Source: Bradyrhizobium sp. (lineage in GTDB: Bacteria; Pseudomonadota; Alphaproteobacteria; Rhizobiales; Xanthobacteraceae). From it: a stretch of DNA of 36,778 nt. How positions within the stretch are numbered: the stretch's first letter is position 1; each line of letters starts with the position of its first letter. The position numbers and the translations under genes are program-made. The notes under the pieces are model-generated. The model was not told where the DNA came from. It did no database searches and saw only the letters and a list, made by a program, of their open reading frames with translations. Location of the stretch: NCBI RefSeq assembly GCF_004799445.1, contig NZ_SSNA01000235.1, forward strand, positions 1 through 36,778. The letters run 5' to 3'. Below, in pieces: positions 18,746-27,854 of this stretch.

Positions 18746-20647
18746 ATGACGACGTCGAACACCAAATTCCGCACCGGATCGAAGGAAGCGCCGACCGAGC
18801 CGTTCAAGCGTGCGGTGACGGGCTGCCTGCGCGCGATCGCGCGAAAGCCGGAGCTCGAAGTGACGTTTGCCGCCGAGCGGCCCGGTCTTGCGCCGGGCAA
18901 GGCGCGGCTGCCGGAGCCGGCGCGCAAGATGACCAGGCGGGATGCCGCGATCGTGCGCGGCCACGCCGATTCGATCGCGCTGAAGCTCGCCTGCCACGAC
19001 CCGAAAGTGCATCGCAAGCTGATGCCGGGAAATCCGCAGGCGCGCGGCGTCTTCGAAGCCGTCGAGCAGGCCCGCGTCGAGGCGCTTGGCTCGCGGCGGA
19101 TGGCGGGAGTTGCAAAAAACCTCACCGCGATGCTCGACGATCACTTCCATCGCGGCAAGTTCGACGAAATCACCGACCGCGCCGACGCGCCGCTGTCCGA
19201 TGCGCTGGCGATGCTGGTACGCGAGCGGCTGACCGGGCTTGCGCCGCCTGCGGCTGCCCGCAAGATGGTCGACCTCTGGCGGCCGGTGCTGGAAGACAAG
19301 ATCGGCGCACGGCTCGACCGGCTCGACCGGCTTGCCGAGGATCAGGCGAAATTCGGCGACGCGGTGCATGATCTGTTGAGCGCGCTCGAACTTGGCGACG
19401 ACCGCAACGCCGATACCGACGAGGACGAGAACCAGGACGACAACCGCGACGGCGAGAACGACCAGTCCGGCGCCGAAGGCTCGCCCGACTCCGACGCCGC
19501 CCAGGAGATGAGCGCCGATCAGGCGCAGGCCTCCAGCGACGAGATGTCGGAAAGCGCGATGGAAAGCGCGCAGGCCTCCACGTCGGACACTTTCGACGAT
19601 GGCGAGCTCGGCGACGACGAGACGCCGGGCGAGGCGACGCGGCCGAATTCGCGCGGCACCAACGAGCCGCGCGGCCCGGAATATCACGCGTTCGCGCCGA
19701 AGTTCGACGAGGTGATCGCGGCCGAGGACCTTTGCGACCATGACGAGCTGGAGCGTCTGCGCAGCTATCTCGACAAGCAACTCGCGCATCTGCAAGGCAT
19801 CGTCGCTCGGCTCGCCAACCGCTTGCAGCGGCGCCTGATGGCGCAGCAGAACCGCGCCTGGGAATTCGATCTCGAGGAAGGCATTCTCGATCCCGCGCGG
19901 CTGTCGCGGGTGGTGACCGATCCCTATCACCCGCTGTCTTTCATGCACGAGAAGGAAGCCACCTTCCGCGACACCGTGGTGACGCTGTTGCTGGACAATT
20001 CCGGCTCGATGCGCGGCCGCCCTATCACGGTGGCCGCGACCTGCGCGGATATCCTGGCGCGCACGCTGGAGCGTTGCGGCGTCAAGGTGGAGATTCTCGG
20101 TTTCACCACCCGCGCCTGGAAGGGCGGGCAGTCGCGCGAGGCGTGGCTTGCCGCAGGCAAGCCACCAAATCCCGGCCGCCTCAACGATCTCAGGCACATC
20201 ATCTACAAATCCGCCGACGCGCCGTGGCGGCGGGCGCGCAAGAATCTGGGCCTGATGATGCGCGAGGGCCTGCTCAAGGAGAACATCGACGGTGAGGCGC
20301 TGGACTGGGCCCACAAGCGCCTGCTCGGCCGCTCCGAACAGCGCAAGATCCTGATGATGATTTCCGACGGTGCGCCGGTCGACGATTCGACGCTGTCGGT
20401 CAATCCCGGCAACTATCTCGAGCGGCATCTGCGCCATATCATCGAGGAAATCGAGACCCGCTCGCCGGTCGAACTGATCGCGATCGGCATCGGCCACGAT
20501 GTCACGCGCTATTATCGCCGTGCGGTCACCATCGTGGATGCCGAAGAACTCGGCGGCGCGATCACCGAAAAGCTGGCCGAGCTGTTCAGCGAAACCAGCG
20601 GCGCTGCGCCCGCCAGGACCGGTCCGCGGCGCAGGCTGCATTCGTAA
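18746..20647 (+). CDS. cobT: Aerobic cobaltochelatase subunit CobT (VWA domain)
   Basis: Partner of CobS in the cobaltochelatase complex. The start is ATG 18746 (MTTSNTKFRTGSKEAPTEPF, 633 residues); the frame upstream runs through a palindromic repeat and is not protein-like. An N-terminal helical domain (about 10-205) is followed by a strongly acidic, low-complexity Asp/Glu/Ser region (about 215-300), typical of CobT, and a C-terminal von Willebrand A domain with the MIDAS motif LLLDNSGSMRG (around 415). MMISDGAPVDDST supplies further metal-site residues. The MIDAS is thought to dock on CobN and the AAA+ ring. Intact. Confidence 0.95.
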   Translation: MTTSNTKFRTGSKEAPTEPFKRAVTGCLRAIARKPELEVTFAAERPGLAPGKARLPEPARKMTRRDAAIVRGHADSIALKLACHDPKVHRKLMPGNPQARGVFEAVEQARVEALGSRRMAGVAKNLTAMLDDHFHRGKFDEITDRADAPLSDALAMLVRERLTGLAPPAAARKMVDLWRPVLEDKIGARLDRLDRLAEDQAKFGDAVHDLLSALELGDDRNADTDEDENQDDNRDGENDQSGAEGSPDSDAAQEMSADQAQASSDEMSESAMESAQASTSDTFDDGELGDDETPGEATRPNSRGTNEPRGPEYHAFAPKFDEVIAAEDLCDHDELERLRSYLDKQLAHLQGIVARLANRLQRRLMAQQNRAWEFDLEEGILDPARLSRVVTDPYHPLSFMHEKEATFRDTVVTLLLDNSGSMRGRPITVAATCADILARTLERCGVKVEILGFTTRAWKGGQSREAWLAAGKPPNPGRLNDLRHIIYKSADAPWRRARKNLGLMMREGLLKENIDGEALDWAHKRLLGRSEQRKILMMISDGAPVDDSTLSVNPGNYLERHLRHIIEEIETRSPVELIAIGIGHDVTRYYRRAVTIVDAEELGGAITEKLAELFSETSGAAPARTGPRRRLHS

Positions 20648-20694
20648 CGCAGCGAGATGACCCGTCGCCGACGTCGCAACGGCGCGTCCTCGCC

Positions 20695-21774
20695 ATGAGG
20701 AACAAGCCAGCGCATCTCTCCCGCCGCCGTTTCCTGAAGTCCACGGCGGCAGGATTTTCGGCGGTCGCGACTTCGGACATGGCGTGGGCGCAGCTGGCGA
20801 CGCAGCCGCCGGCCAAGCCCGTTGCGCCGGACGAATTCTCGGTCGCCGCCCCGGTCTCGATCGAGGTCAACGCCCGGCCGATTGCAGCCTTCGAACCCGG
20901 CGACCGCGCGCGGGTGCGGTTCGGCGCGCTGGAATATCGCAGCGGGCTGGTCCTGACTTCGCGTTTCCCGGGCTTTGGCGGATTGTCGGGCATACGGCTG
21001 GACAAAAAAGGCGAACGCTTCATCTCGTTCAGCGACAAGGGCACCTGGTTCACCGGCAGCATCGTCTATCAGGACCGCGCGATGAGCGGGCTGGCCGATG
21101 TCGAGGCGGCGCCGATGCTGGGGCCGGACGGCCGGCCGATCACCACGCGCGGCTGGTTCGATTCGGAATCGATCGCGCTCGATGGTTCGCTGGTCTATAT
21201 CGGCCTGGAGCGGGTCAACCAGGTGCTGCGCTTCGATTTCAGCAAGGGCTTTACCCGCGCGCGCGGCGAGGTGGTGCCGCTGCCGCCGGCGGCGGGCAAG
21301 CTGCCATTCAACAAGGGGCTGGAAGCGCTGGCCTTCGTGCCAAAGGGCATGCCGCTTGCCGGCACGCTGATCGCGATCTCCGAGCGCGGCCTCGATGCCA
21401 ACGGCAATCTCATTGGCTTTCTCATCGGCGGTCCTTCGCCGGGGCAGTTCAGCGTCCGCCGCACCGACAAATTCGATATCAGCGACGCGGTGCTGCTGGC
21501 CTCGGGCGAGCTGCTGGTGCTGGAGCGGAAGTTTTCGTGGCTCTCCGGTATCGGCATCCGCATCCGGCGCATCGCGCTGACGTCGCTGGCCCCGGGCGCG
21601 GTGGTCGATGGTCCCTCGATCTTCGAGGCCGATCTCGGCGAGGAGGTCGACAACATGGAAGGCATCGACGCCCACCTCACGCCGGAGGGCGACACCGTGC
21701 TGACCATGGTGTCCGACGACAATTTCTCGCTGCTCCAGCGCACGTTGTTGCTGCAATTCACGCTGGTGGCGTAG
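20695..21774 (+). CDS. Tat-exported phytase-like esterase-fold protein
   Basis: A 359-residue protein with a twin-arginine signal (SRRRFLK at 9-15) and an AWA-Q-type cleavage region near 30. The mature part resembles the esterase-like activity of phytase family (beta-propeller): LEYRSGLVLTSRFPGFGGLSGIRLDKKG, FISFSDKGTWF, WFDSESIALDGSLVYIGLER, and the closing DNMEGIDAHLTPEGDTVLTMVSDDNFS. Acidic residues in these motifs could bind Ca2+. Members may hydrolyse phosphate esters in the periplasm, but activity is rarely shown. It begins 47 bp after cobT, so partial cotranscription is possible. The Tat signal suggests a folded, perhaps metal-loaded, export form. Confidence 0.85.
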   Translation: MRNKPAHLSRRRFLKSTAAGFSAVATSDMAWAQLATQPPAKPVAPDEFSVAAPVSIEVNARPIAAFEPGDRARVRFGALEYRSGLVLTSRFPGFGGLSGIRLDKKGERFISFSDKGTWFTGSIVYQDRAMSGLADVEAAPMLGPDGRPITTRGWFDSESIALDGSLVYIGLERVNQVLRFDFSKGFTRARGEVVPLPPAAGKLPFNKGLEALAFVPKGMPLAGTLIAISERGLDANGNLIGFLIGGPSPGQFSVRRTDKFDISDAVLLASGELLVLERKFSWLSGIGIRIRRIALTSLAPGAVVDGPSIFEADLGEEVDNMEGIDAHLTPEGDTVLTMVSDDNFSLLQRTLLLQFTLVA

Positions 21775-21875
21775 CCGTGCCGCTCGCGTCGACCCCATGC
21801 GGGCCGGGGCAATTGTCCCTCCGCCTTCGCCGGGACCAGGATGAACCGCCGGCCGCGCCACCCCGACCAACCGCC

Positions 21876-22565
21876 ATGACATCACGCCGCGCCATATCGA
21901 CCGTTCTCGCCGCGCTGCTCGCATGCGGCACCACGCCGGCCCGCGCCACGGACTCCCACGACTACGCCAGGGACGAATACGCCGTCATTCGCGATGGGCT
22001 GGCGCCCGACAAGCATCTGTCGCAGGCCTCGCACGGCGACGGCGAGGGCGGCAACGAAAACTTCCATGTCTGGCTGATGGCGGAGCCCGCCCACCGCCGG
22101 ATCGCGCGGCTCGCCGATATCGGGCCCGTTCTCGACACCGGCCCGAACGCCTATTACGCCTTCTGGTCGGCGGATTCGCGCCACGTTGTCATCACGTTCC
22201 GCAGCGATCGCCATATGGTGGAGCTCAATCTTTATCATATCGAAAACCGCCGCGCGCATTTGATGCTGGGTCGCAGCCTGTTCAAGGAGGTAACGAGCCG
22301 CGAGGTCGGTGCGGATGACCACCAGCGGGAAAGCATTCCCGAGTTCGAATGGAAAGACACCCGGCGCTTTGTGCTGAAAGAGCGCCGCCGATTCGTGACC
22401 TCCGGGCCCGGCTTCGAGCGCATGCTCGGCGCCTTTGGGCGGGTGACCGACAAGCTCGATGACGGCCGGCTGATGATCGAATTCTCGGCCGAGGCCGATT
22501 GCCTGCTGATGCCGGGCGATCGCTACCGCATTGTCGATCTCCGGACAGGAAAATTCGGGAACTGA
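21876..22565 (+). CDS. Exported protein of unknown function
   Basis: A 229-residue protein with a Sec signal peptide (MTSRRAISTVLAALLACGTT) and likely cleavage at ARA-TD near residue 24. The mature part shows NENFHVWLMAEPAHRRIARL, AYYAFWSADSRHVVITFRSDRHMVELNLYHIENRRA and a Lys/Arg-rich middle. WSADSRHVVITF looks like a single WD40/TolB-like beta blade, but the protein is too short for a full propeller. It follows the phytase-like gene by 101 bp in the same direction. The family is not recognised and no enzyme motif is seen. Confidence 0.75.
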   Translation: MTSRRAISTVLAALLACGTTPARATDSHDYARDEYAVIRDGLAPDKHLSQASHGDGEGGNENFHVWLMAEPAHRRIARLADIGPVLDTGPNAYYAFWSADSRHVVITFRSDRHMVELNLYHIENRRAHLMLGRSLFKEVTSREVGADDHQRESIPEFEWKDTRRFVLKERRRFVTSGPGFERMLGAFGRVTDKLDDGRLMIEFSAEADCLLMPGDRYRIVDLRTGKFGN

Positions 22566-22695
22566 ACCGGACGATGCGGGTCGCAATGACCACGACGGCG
22601 CTATTGGCCAGACGGAATATTTCTTGCAAAGCTGCCCGACGGCGGCGCTGAGCGAACAGATGCGCATCACAGCCGACCGATGACCGGAGCAAAGT

Positions 22696-23658
22696 ATGCG
22701 CAAGTCGATCCGATTGACGATTGTTTTGGGGTGCTTTTTCGCCGCCGCTACAGCGCAGGCGGAAAACTGGCCGTCGCGGCTGATCAAGGCGACGATCCCG
22801 TTCGGCGCCGGCAGCGCCGCCGATGTGGTGCCGCGGGTGGTGCTCGACGGCCTTTCCGCCGAACTCGGCCAGTCCATCGTGGTCGAAAATCGCTCCGGCG
22901 CCGGCGGCACGCTCGGCACCGCCATGGTGGTGAAGGCCGATCCGGATGGCTACAGCATTCTCGCCCAATCCTCGGCACTGACGATCGCGCCGGCGATCTA
23001 TCCCAAACTGACATTCGACGTCACCAGGGATCTTGCCTCGGTGCTGATGATCGGCTCCGGCCCCAATGTGATGATCGTGCCGGTGACGCGACCCTGGAAA
23101 ACCGTGCAGGATTTCATCGCCGACGCCAAGGCAAAGCCCGGGTCGATTTCGTTCGGCTCGGTCGGCGTTGGCAGCGCGGTGCATATTAGCGCCGAGAAAT
23201 TCCGCCTCGCCGCCGGGATCGAGACCACCCACGTGCCCTACCGCGGCGGCGCCGAAGTGATCGCCGACATTCTCGGCGGCCGGATCGATTTCTATTTCTG
23301 TCCGCTCGCGACCGCATTGCCCTTGATCAAGGAAGGGCGCGTGCGGGCGCTGGTGGTATCGACGCCGAAGCGCGCCGCCGATCTGCCGGATGTGCCGACG
23401 CCGGGCGAGGCCGGGCTGAAAGATGCCGAAAGCGTGTTCTGGCTCGGCGTGTTCATGCCGGCGAAGACGCCGCGCGACATCGTCGAGAAATTCCATGCCG
23501 CCGGCGTCAAGCTGTTGGCCGAGCCGGCGATGCAGGACCGCCTGAAGCAGTTCGGCATCGAGCCGCTGCCGTTGAATCCAACGGAGATGGACGCCTTCAT
23601 CGCGCGCGAGACGGCAGACAATCTGCGCCTGATCAAGGCGGCCGGCATCCAGCAGTAG
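22696..23658 (+). CDS. Tripartite tricarboxylate transporter substrate-binding protein (Bug/TctC family)
   Basis: A 320-residue periplasmic solute-binding protein with a signal peptide cleaved at AQA-EN near residue 22. The family pattern is clear: WPSRLIKATIPFGAGSAADVVPRV, VVENRSGAGGTLGTAMVVKADPDG, and the ligand-proximal SFGSVGVGSAVHISAEKF and HVPYRGGAEVIADILGGRIDFYF. These bind carboxylates or similar ligands and feed TctAB-type permeases, or work alone as orphan receptors. No tctA or tctB gene is adjacent, so this is an orphan. A CGGAG ribosome-binding site precedes the ATG. The ligand is unknown. Confidence 0.92.
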   Translation: MRKSIRLTIVLGCFFAAATAQAENWPSRLIKATIPFGAGSAADVVPRVVLDGLSAELGQSIVVENRSGAGGTLGTAMVVKADPDGYSILAQSSALTIAPAIYPKLTFDVTRDLASVLMIGSGPNVMIVPVTRPWKTVQDFIADAKAKPGSISFGSVGVGSAVHISAEKFRLAAGIETTHVPYRGGAEVIADILGGRIDFYFCPLATALPLIKEGRVRALVVSTPKRAADLPDVPTPGEAGLKDAESVFWLGVFMPAKTPRDIVEKFHAAGVKLLAEPAMQDRLKQFGIEPLPLNPTEMDAFIARETADNLRLIKAAGIQQ

Positions 23659-23793
23659 CCCGCTTTCAAGCGTCGTTCCCTGACGACGCGATCCGGGCGC
23701 GGCACCGCGCTTCACGCGATCGAAATTCGACCTCTCACGATCGGAGAGGTATAGAACTCCCAGCCACTCCTTCCGCCCTGTCAGGACATTTCC

Positions 23794-24906
23794 ATGAGCG
23801 CCCTGTTTTCCCCGATCAAATTGCGCGGCCTGGAGCTTGCCAACCGCATCATGGTGGCGCCGATGTGCCAGTACTCGGCCGGGAACGGCGAGGCCAATGA
23901 CTGGCATTTCACCCATATCAACACGCTGGCGCTGTCGGGTGCTTCGATGTTCTGCATCGAGGCCACTCATGTCGAGGCGATCGGCCGCATCACGCCGGGC
24001 TGCCTCGGCCTGTGGAACGACGCCACCGAGGCCGCGCTGAAGCCCATCCTCGCCTCGGTGCGCAAGCATTCGAAAATCGCGGTGGCGATGCAGCTCGCGC
24101 ATGCCGGCCGCAAGGGATCGAGCTTTGAGCCGTGGAATGGCGGCCAGCAGATCCCGCTCGCCAAGGGCGGCTGGCAGACCGAAGGGCCGTCCGCGCTGGC
24201 GCACAAGGAGGGCGAGCTCGCGCCGCTCGCGCTCGATGCGCAAGGCCTGGCGCGCATCCGCGACGCCTTTGTCGCGGCGGCCAAACGCGCCGAGCGGCTC
24301 GGCATCGACGCCATCGAACTGCACGGCGCCCACGGCTATCTGCTGCATCAGTTCCTGTCGCCGATTTCCAACCAGCGCACCGACCAGTATGGCGGGTCCT
24401 TGCAGAACCGGCTGCGCTATCCGCTGGAAGTGTTCGACGCGGTCCGCGCGGTGTTTCCGAACCAAAAACCCGTCGGCATCAAGGTGTCCGCGACCGACTG
24501 GGTCGAGGGCGGCTGGGACCTCGAACAGACCATCGAATTCGCGCGCGAATTGAAAAAGCGCGGCGTCGACTGGATCGACGTTTCCTCCGGCGGGGTGTCG
24601 CCGCAGCAGAAGATCCCGTTGTCGCCGGGCTATCAGGTGCCGTTCGCGCAAGCGATCAGGCAAGCCACCGGAATCACCACCATGGCGGTCGGCCTGATCA
24701 CCGAAGCCAGACAGGCCGAGGAGATCGTGGCGTCCGGCAAGGCCGACATGGTCGCGCTGGCGCGCGGCATGCTGTACGATCCGCGCTGGGGCTGGCATGC
24801 CGCGGCCGAACTCGGCGGCCAGGTCGATGCGCCGCCGCAATACTGGCGCTCGCAGCCCTCGACGCAGAAGGAACTGTTCGGCAAGACCACCTTCGGCGCG
24901 AGGTGA
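23794..24906 (+). CDS. NADH:flavin oxidoreductase, Old Yellow Enzyme family (YqjM-like)
   Basis: A 370-residue FMN-dependent ene-reductase reducing activated C=C bonds with NAD(P)H in the cytoplasm. The N-terminus LANRIMVAPMCQYSA includes Cys25, equivalent to the redox-tuning cysteine of the YqjM class. Further marks are QLAHAGRKGS, the substrate-binding His pair in HGAHGYLLHQFLSP with NQRTDQYGGSLQNR, and the phosphate-binding C-terminal segment KADMVALARGMLYDPRW. The class is thermophilic-like/YqjM rather than classical OYE. It lies in a same-strand run with TctC-type and glycerophosphodiesterase genes but 135 bp from the former. The physiological substrate is unknown. Confidence 0.93.
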   Translation: MSALFSPIKLRGLELANRIMVAPMCQYSAGNGEANDWHFTHINTLALSGASMFCIEATHVEAIGRITPGCLGLWNDATEAALKPILASVRKHSKIAVAMQLAHAGRKGSSFEPWNGGQQIPLAKGGWQTEGPSALAHKEGELAPLALDAQGLARIRDAFVAAAKRAERLGIDAIELHGAHGYLLHQFLSPISNQRTDQYGGSLQNRLRYPLEVFDAVRAVFPNQKPVGIKVSATDWVEGGWDLEQTIEFARELKKRGVDWIDVSSGGVSPQQKIPLSPGYQVPFAQAIRQATGITTMAVGLITEARQAEEIVASGKADMVALARGMLYDPRWGWHAAAELGGQVDAPPQYWRSQPSTQKELFGKTTFGAR

Positions 24907-24937
24907 TCTTTCCACAACGCGCGCCGGAGCATCGGGC

Positions 24938-25942
24938 ATGGCCATCGTCCCTCGCGTCGCGATCGCCGCCGCGGCCTTGTGCGTTTTGTTAAGCGGAGCA
25001 GTCATGGGTGCGGAAGCTTTGGCGTTCGATATCGAGGCCCATCGCGGCGGTCGCGCGCTGTTTCCCGAAAACACGCTTGTGTCCTTTGCCAACGCGCTGT
25101 CGATGGGCGTCAACACGCTGGAGCTCGACATCGGAGTGACGCGCGATGGCATGATCGTGGTCTCGCATGAGCGCGGCCTCAATCCGGATCTCGCCCGCGG
25201 CCCCGGCGGCAACTATGTCGCGCCGCCCGGCATTCCCTTCGTGCAGTTGTCGTTCGAGGAGGTCAGGCAATATGACGTCGGCCAGATCCGCCCCGGCAGC
25301 GCCTATGCGGCGCAATTTCCCGACCAGCGCGCGGTGCCCGGCACCAAAATCCCGACGCTGAAGCAAGTATTCGAGCTCGTGCGCCGATCCGGCGACGGAA
25401 ACGTGCGCTTCAACATCGAAACAAAGATCGACCCTGATCATCCCGAGCAATCCCCGGATCCCGCGCGGTTCGTCGCGCTGCTGCTTGATCTCGTCGCGAG
25501 CGAGAAATTCTCCGACCGCGTCATGGTGCAGTCGTTCGACTGGCGGACCCTGCAGCTGGTGCAGAAACTCGCCCCCGCCATACCGACGGTCTATCTGACG
25601 GTGCAGAGCGGAAAATCGCCGACGGTCTCGCCCGACAAGGCAACGGGCTGGACCGCGGGTTTCGATCCGGCCGCACACGGCCATTCGATTCCGCGCACCA
25701 TCAAGGACGCCGGCGGCGCGATCTGGTCGCCTCATTTCGGCGACGTCACCCCGGCGCTGATCGCCGAATCCCACGCGCTTGGACTGAAGGTCGTGGTCTG
25801 GACCGTGAACAAGCCGGCCGACATGGCGCGGCTGATCGAGCTCGGCGTCGACGGCATCATTTCCGATCATCCGGATCTCCTGCGCCAGGCGGCCTCCGAC
25901 AAGGGCATCGCGCTGCCGAAGGGCTGGCCGGTGAAGCCGTAG
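24938..25942 (+). CDS. Exported glycerophosphodiester phosphodiesterase
   Basis: A 334-residue periplasmic enzyme expected to split glycerophosphodiesters from phospholipid turnover into glycerol-3-phosphate and an alcohol. The start is ATG 24938, giving a signal peptide (MAIVPRVAIAAAALCVLLSG) cleaved around residue 25; the longer frame upstream overlaps the preceding reductase gene and is Arg-rich, not protein-like. The TIM-barrel GDPD motif is complete: EAHRGG, LFPENTLVSF, ELDIGVTRDGMIVVSHE, NIETKID, and late VVVWTVNKPADMARLIELGVDGIISDHPD. It begins 31 bp after the reductase stop, so cotranscription is likely. Confidence 0.93.
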   Translation: MAIVPRVAIAAAALCVLLSGAVMGAEALAFDIEAHRGGRALFPENTLVSFANALSMGVNTLELDIGVTRDGMIVVSHERGLNPDLARGPGGNYVAPPGIPFVQLSFEEVRQYDVGQIRPGSAYAAQFPDQRAVPGTKIPTLKQVFELVRRSGDGNVRFNIETKIDPDHPEQSPDPARFVALLLDLVASEKFSDRVMVQSFDWRTLQLVQKLAPAIPTVYLTVQSGKSPTVSPDKATGWTAGFDPAAHGHSIPRTIKDAGGAIWSPHFGDVTPALIAESHALGLKVVVWTVNKPADMARLIELGVDGIISDHPDLLRQAASDKGIALPKGWPVKP

Positions 25943-25957
25943 GCCGAGCTCACTTCA

Positions 25958-26090
25958 CCTCTCCCCGCTTGCGGGGAGAGGTCGCCCGGCGAAGCGCAGC
26001 GCAGTCGGGCGGGTGAGGGGGGCTTTCCGCGAGTCCGTATGCTTGGAGGCTCCCCCTCACCCCGACCCTCTCCCCGCAGGCGGGGAGAGG
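25958..26090. repeat. Family B palindromic repeat, copy 1
   Basis: Outer arms CCTCTCCCCGC-TTGCGGGGAGAGG and CCCTCTCCCCGC-GGCGGGGAGAGG in inverted arrangement, with inner GGGTGAGGGGG and CCCCCTCACCC arms. It lies between the glycerophosphodiesterase gene and aroQ (convergent). Copies 2-4 are at 26678-26810, 27855-28011 and 34623-34742. Confidence 0.85.
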
Positions 26091-26162
26091 GGGCTCGCTG
26101 CCGATGCCATGACATATCAATCTGGTCTCACCATGCTCTAACGCAGGCCGCCCGCGGACCCA

Positions 26163-26603
26163 TCACGCCTTCTTCGGCATCTCCGCCACCGCGCGCAGCG
26201 CCGCCACGTAGCCATAGGGCCCGAGGCCGCAGATCACGGCGGTGGCGGCGTGGGAGATCTTGGAATGGCGATGGTACTCGTCGCGGGCGTGGATGTTGGA
26301 GATGTGCACCTCCAGCACCGGGCCCTCGAACGCCTTGATGGCGTCGACCATGGCGATCGAGGTGAAGGAATAGGCGGCCGGATTGATGATGATGGCATCG
26401 GCCGATTGCCGCGCCGACTGGATCAACTCGACCAGCTCGCCCTCATGGTTGGACTGGTGAAACGCCAGCGTCAGCCCGAGCTTTGTCGCTTCGCGCTCGC
26501 AACTCTCCTTGATCTGCGCCAGCGTGGTGGTGCCGTAGATATGCGGCTCGCGCACGCCGAGCAGATTGAGGTTTGGGCCGTTGAGGATCATCACGCGTTT
26601 CAT
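26163..26603 (-). CDS. aroQ: 3-dehydroquinate dehydratase, type II
   Basis: AroQ removes water from 3-dehydroquinate to give 3-dehydroshikimate, the third shikimate-pathway step. The 146-residue length is standard for the dodecameric type II enzyme. The catalytic Tyr23 is in REPHIYG with Arg18 on the lid; NHEGELVELIQ, INPAAYSFTSIA and EVHISNIHARDEYHRHS supply the substrate-binding and general-acid residues. It is unlinked from aroK-aroB and flanked on both sides by direct copies of the family B repeat. It is not followed by accB-accC, a common arrangement elsewhere. Confidence 0.96.
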   Translation of the reverse strand: MKRVMILNGPNLNLLGVREPHIYGTTTLAQIKESCEREATKLGLTLAFHQSNHEGELVELIQSARQSADAIIINPAAYSFTSIAMVDAIKAFEGPVLEVHISNIHARDEYHRHSKISHAATAVICGLGPYGYVAALRAVAEMPKKA

Positions 26604-26677
26604 GTTGTGCCTTTCTCTTGGAATGGATTCGCTCAGGTTCTGGATTGTTGAATAAGTCCGTCAGCGCGCTCCCTTCA

Positions 26678-26810
26678 CCTCGCCCCGCTTGCGGGGAGAG
26701 GTCGCCCGGCGAAGCGCAGCGAAGTCGGGCGGGTGAGGGGGACTCTCCGCAACACCGGTGATGACGAGAGTCCCCCTCACCCCAACCCTCTCCCCGCAAG
26801 CGGGGCGAGG
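26678..26810. repeat. Family B palindromic repeat, copy 2
   Basis: Same orientation and nearly the same sequence as copy 1, with the variant arm CCTCGCCCCGC. Similarity continues about 50 bp past the right arm (GCTGCCGATGC and TCTCATCATG-like words are shared with copy 1), so the true unit is longer than the palindrome. It lies between the cyclase-family gene and aroQ. Confidence 0.85.
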
Positions 26811-26871
26811 GAGCGCACTGCCGATGCGGCTGGAAACTCGATCTGATCTCATCATGTAACCCGATCCAGTT

Positions 26872-27579
26872 TTACGATGCCCCAGTGACGCCCGACATCC
26901 CGAACACCGCGACTGCGCGGATCGGGGAGCCGGTGCCGCCGCGCCATTTCATCGGCAGGCCGATGAAGGTGAAGGGTCCCGCGCCGAGCAGCGCTTCGAG
27001 GTTGCACAGGCTCTCGATGTGGGTGATGCCGAGCTCGAAGCAGGCCTTGTGGACCAAAAGGTTCTCTTTGCCTTCGGGCCCCGGCCGCATCGAATCGATG
27101 CCGAAATGCACGATGCCTTGTTTGGCCAGCCATTCGGTGGCCGGCACGTTGACGCCGGAATTCTCGGTCGCATATTCCTTGCGCGGAAAGGTGCGCTCGT
27201 GATGGCCGGTGCAGAGCAGCGCGGTGCCGCCGTTCGGAATCGGATGGCCCGCTTTCTTCACCGCCGCCGCGAGATCATCGGGCGTGATCTCGGCGCGCGG
27301 CGCGATGTGGCGCAGATCAAGGCAGATGCCGGGCACGATGCAGTTTTCCAGCGGATACTCGTCGATTCCAATGCCGCGCTTGTCGAAATGCCGGGGTGCG
27401 TCGATATGGGTGCCGCCATGGTCGGGCATCGCAAAATACATCGAGGCCAGCCCATGCACGTTGCCGCCATCGGCAAGGGATTCCTCGTGGGTCTTCCAGA
27501 CGCCGTGGATGATCGCGGAATGCCCGGGATAACTGGGGGTGCGGTGGTAGAGCTGACGGCTGAGGTCGACGATCTTCAC
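26872..27579 (-). CDS. Cyclase-family / kynurenine formamidase-like metal hydrolase
   Basis: A 235-residue cytoplasmic hydrolase starting at GTG 27579 with AGGAAAGG upstream. The signature HGGTHIDAPRH (54-64) provides the metal-binding His/Asp set of the cyclase family (Pfam Cyclase), together with IVDLSRQL at the N-terminus and late GADPFTF-like TFIGLPMKWRGGTGSP. Relatives include KynB-type kynurenine formamidases, isatin hydrolases and polyketide-cyclase-like proteins. There are no kynurenine-pathway genes nearby, so substrate assignment is open. It is upstream of aroQ on the same strand but 268 bp away across a repeat. Confidence 0.85.
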   Translation of the reverse strand: MKIVDLSRQLYHRTPSYPGHSAIIHGVWKTHEESLADGGNVHGLASMYFAMPDHGGTHIDAPRHFDKRGIGIDEYPLENCIVPGICLDLRHIAPRAEITPDDLAAAVKKAGHPIPNGGTALLCTGHHERTFPRKEYATENSGVNVPATEWLAKQGIVHFGIDSMRPGPEGKENLLVHKACFELGITHIESLCNLEALLGAGPFTFIGLPMKWRGGTGSPIRAVAVFGMSGVTGAS

Positions 27580-27685
27580 GAGGGGTCCTTTCCTGGGTGA
27601 GAAATAATCCGGATCAGACCGGCTCTTGTCATCTCACCATAGTCGCCGGTGAAATTCGAGCGGTCGGATTGCATGGGTTGGGCGC

Positions 27686-27847
27686 CCTTACCCTCTCCTG
27701 GAGGGGGAGGGTCGGCTGACATTGAGCGCAGCGAAATGTCAGACGGGGTGGGGTGATCTCTCAACACGGGCACAGTTGAAAATGGAGAGACCGTCACCCC
27801 ACCCCGCCGCTTCGCGTCGACCCTCCCCCTCCAGGGGAGGGTAAGAA
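27686..27847. repeat. Family B' (GGGGGAGGG-type) palindromic repeat, copy 1
   Basis: The left arm CCCTCTCCTGGAGGGGGAGGGTC pattern (split around TGGA) and the right arm GACCCTCCCCCTCCAGGGGAGGG pattern are inverted, with inner GGGGTGGGGTGA and TCACCCCACCCC arms. A small GCCGCTTCGCGTCG hairpin-like insert lies in the right arm. It is directly followed by a family B copy, the same order as at 34436-34742. Confidence 0.8.
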
Positions 27848-27854
27848 GCCTTCA

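Noticed and set aside
18002..20641. Open frame of 879 codons on the minus strand opposite cobS/cobT
   Set aside because: Covers two real genes and the repeat between them in antisense; composition is that of a shadow frame.
22282..25212. Open frame of 976 codons on the minus strand
   Set aside because: Antisense to three well-supported plus-strand genes; no recognisable domain.
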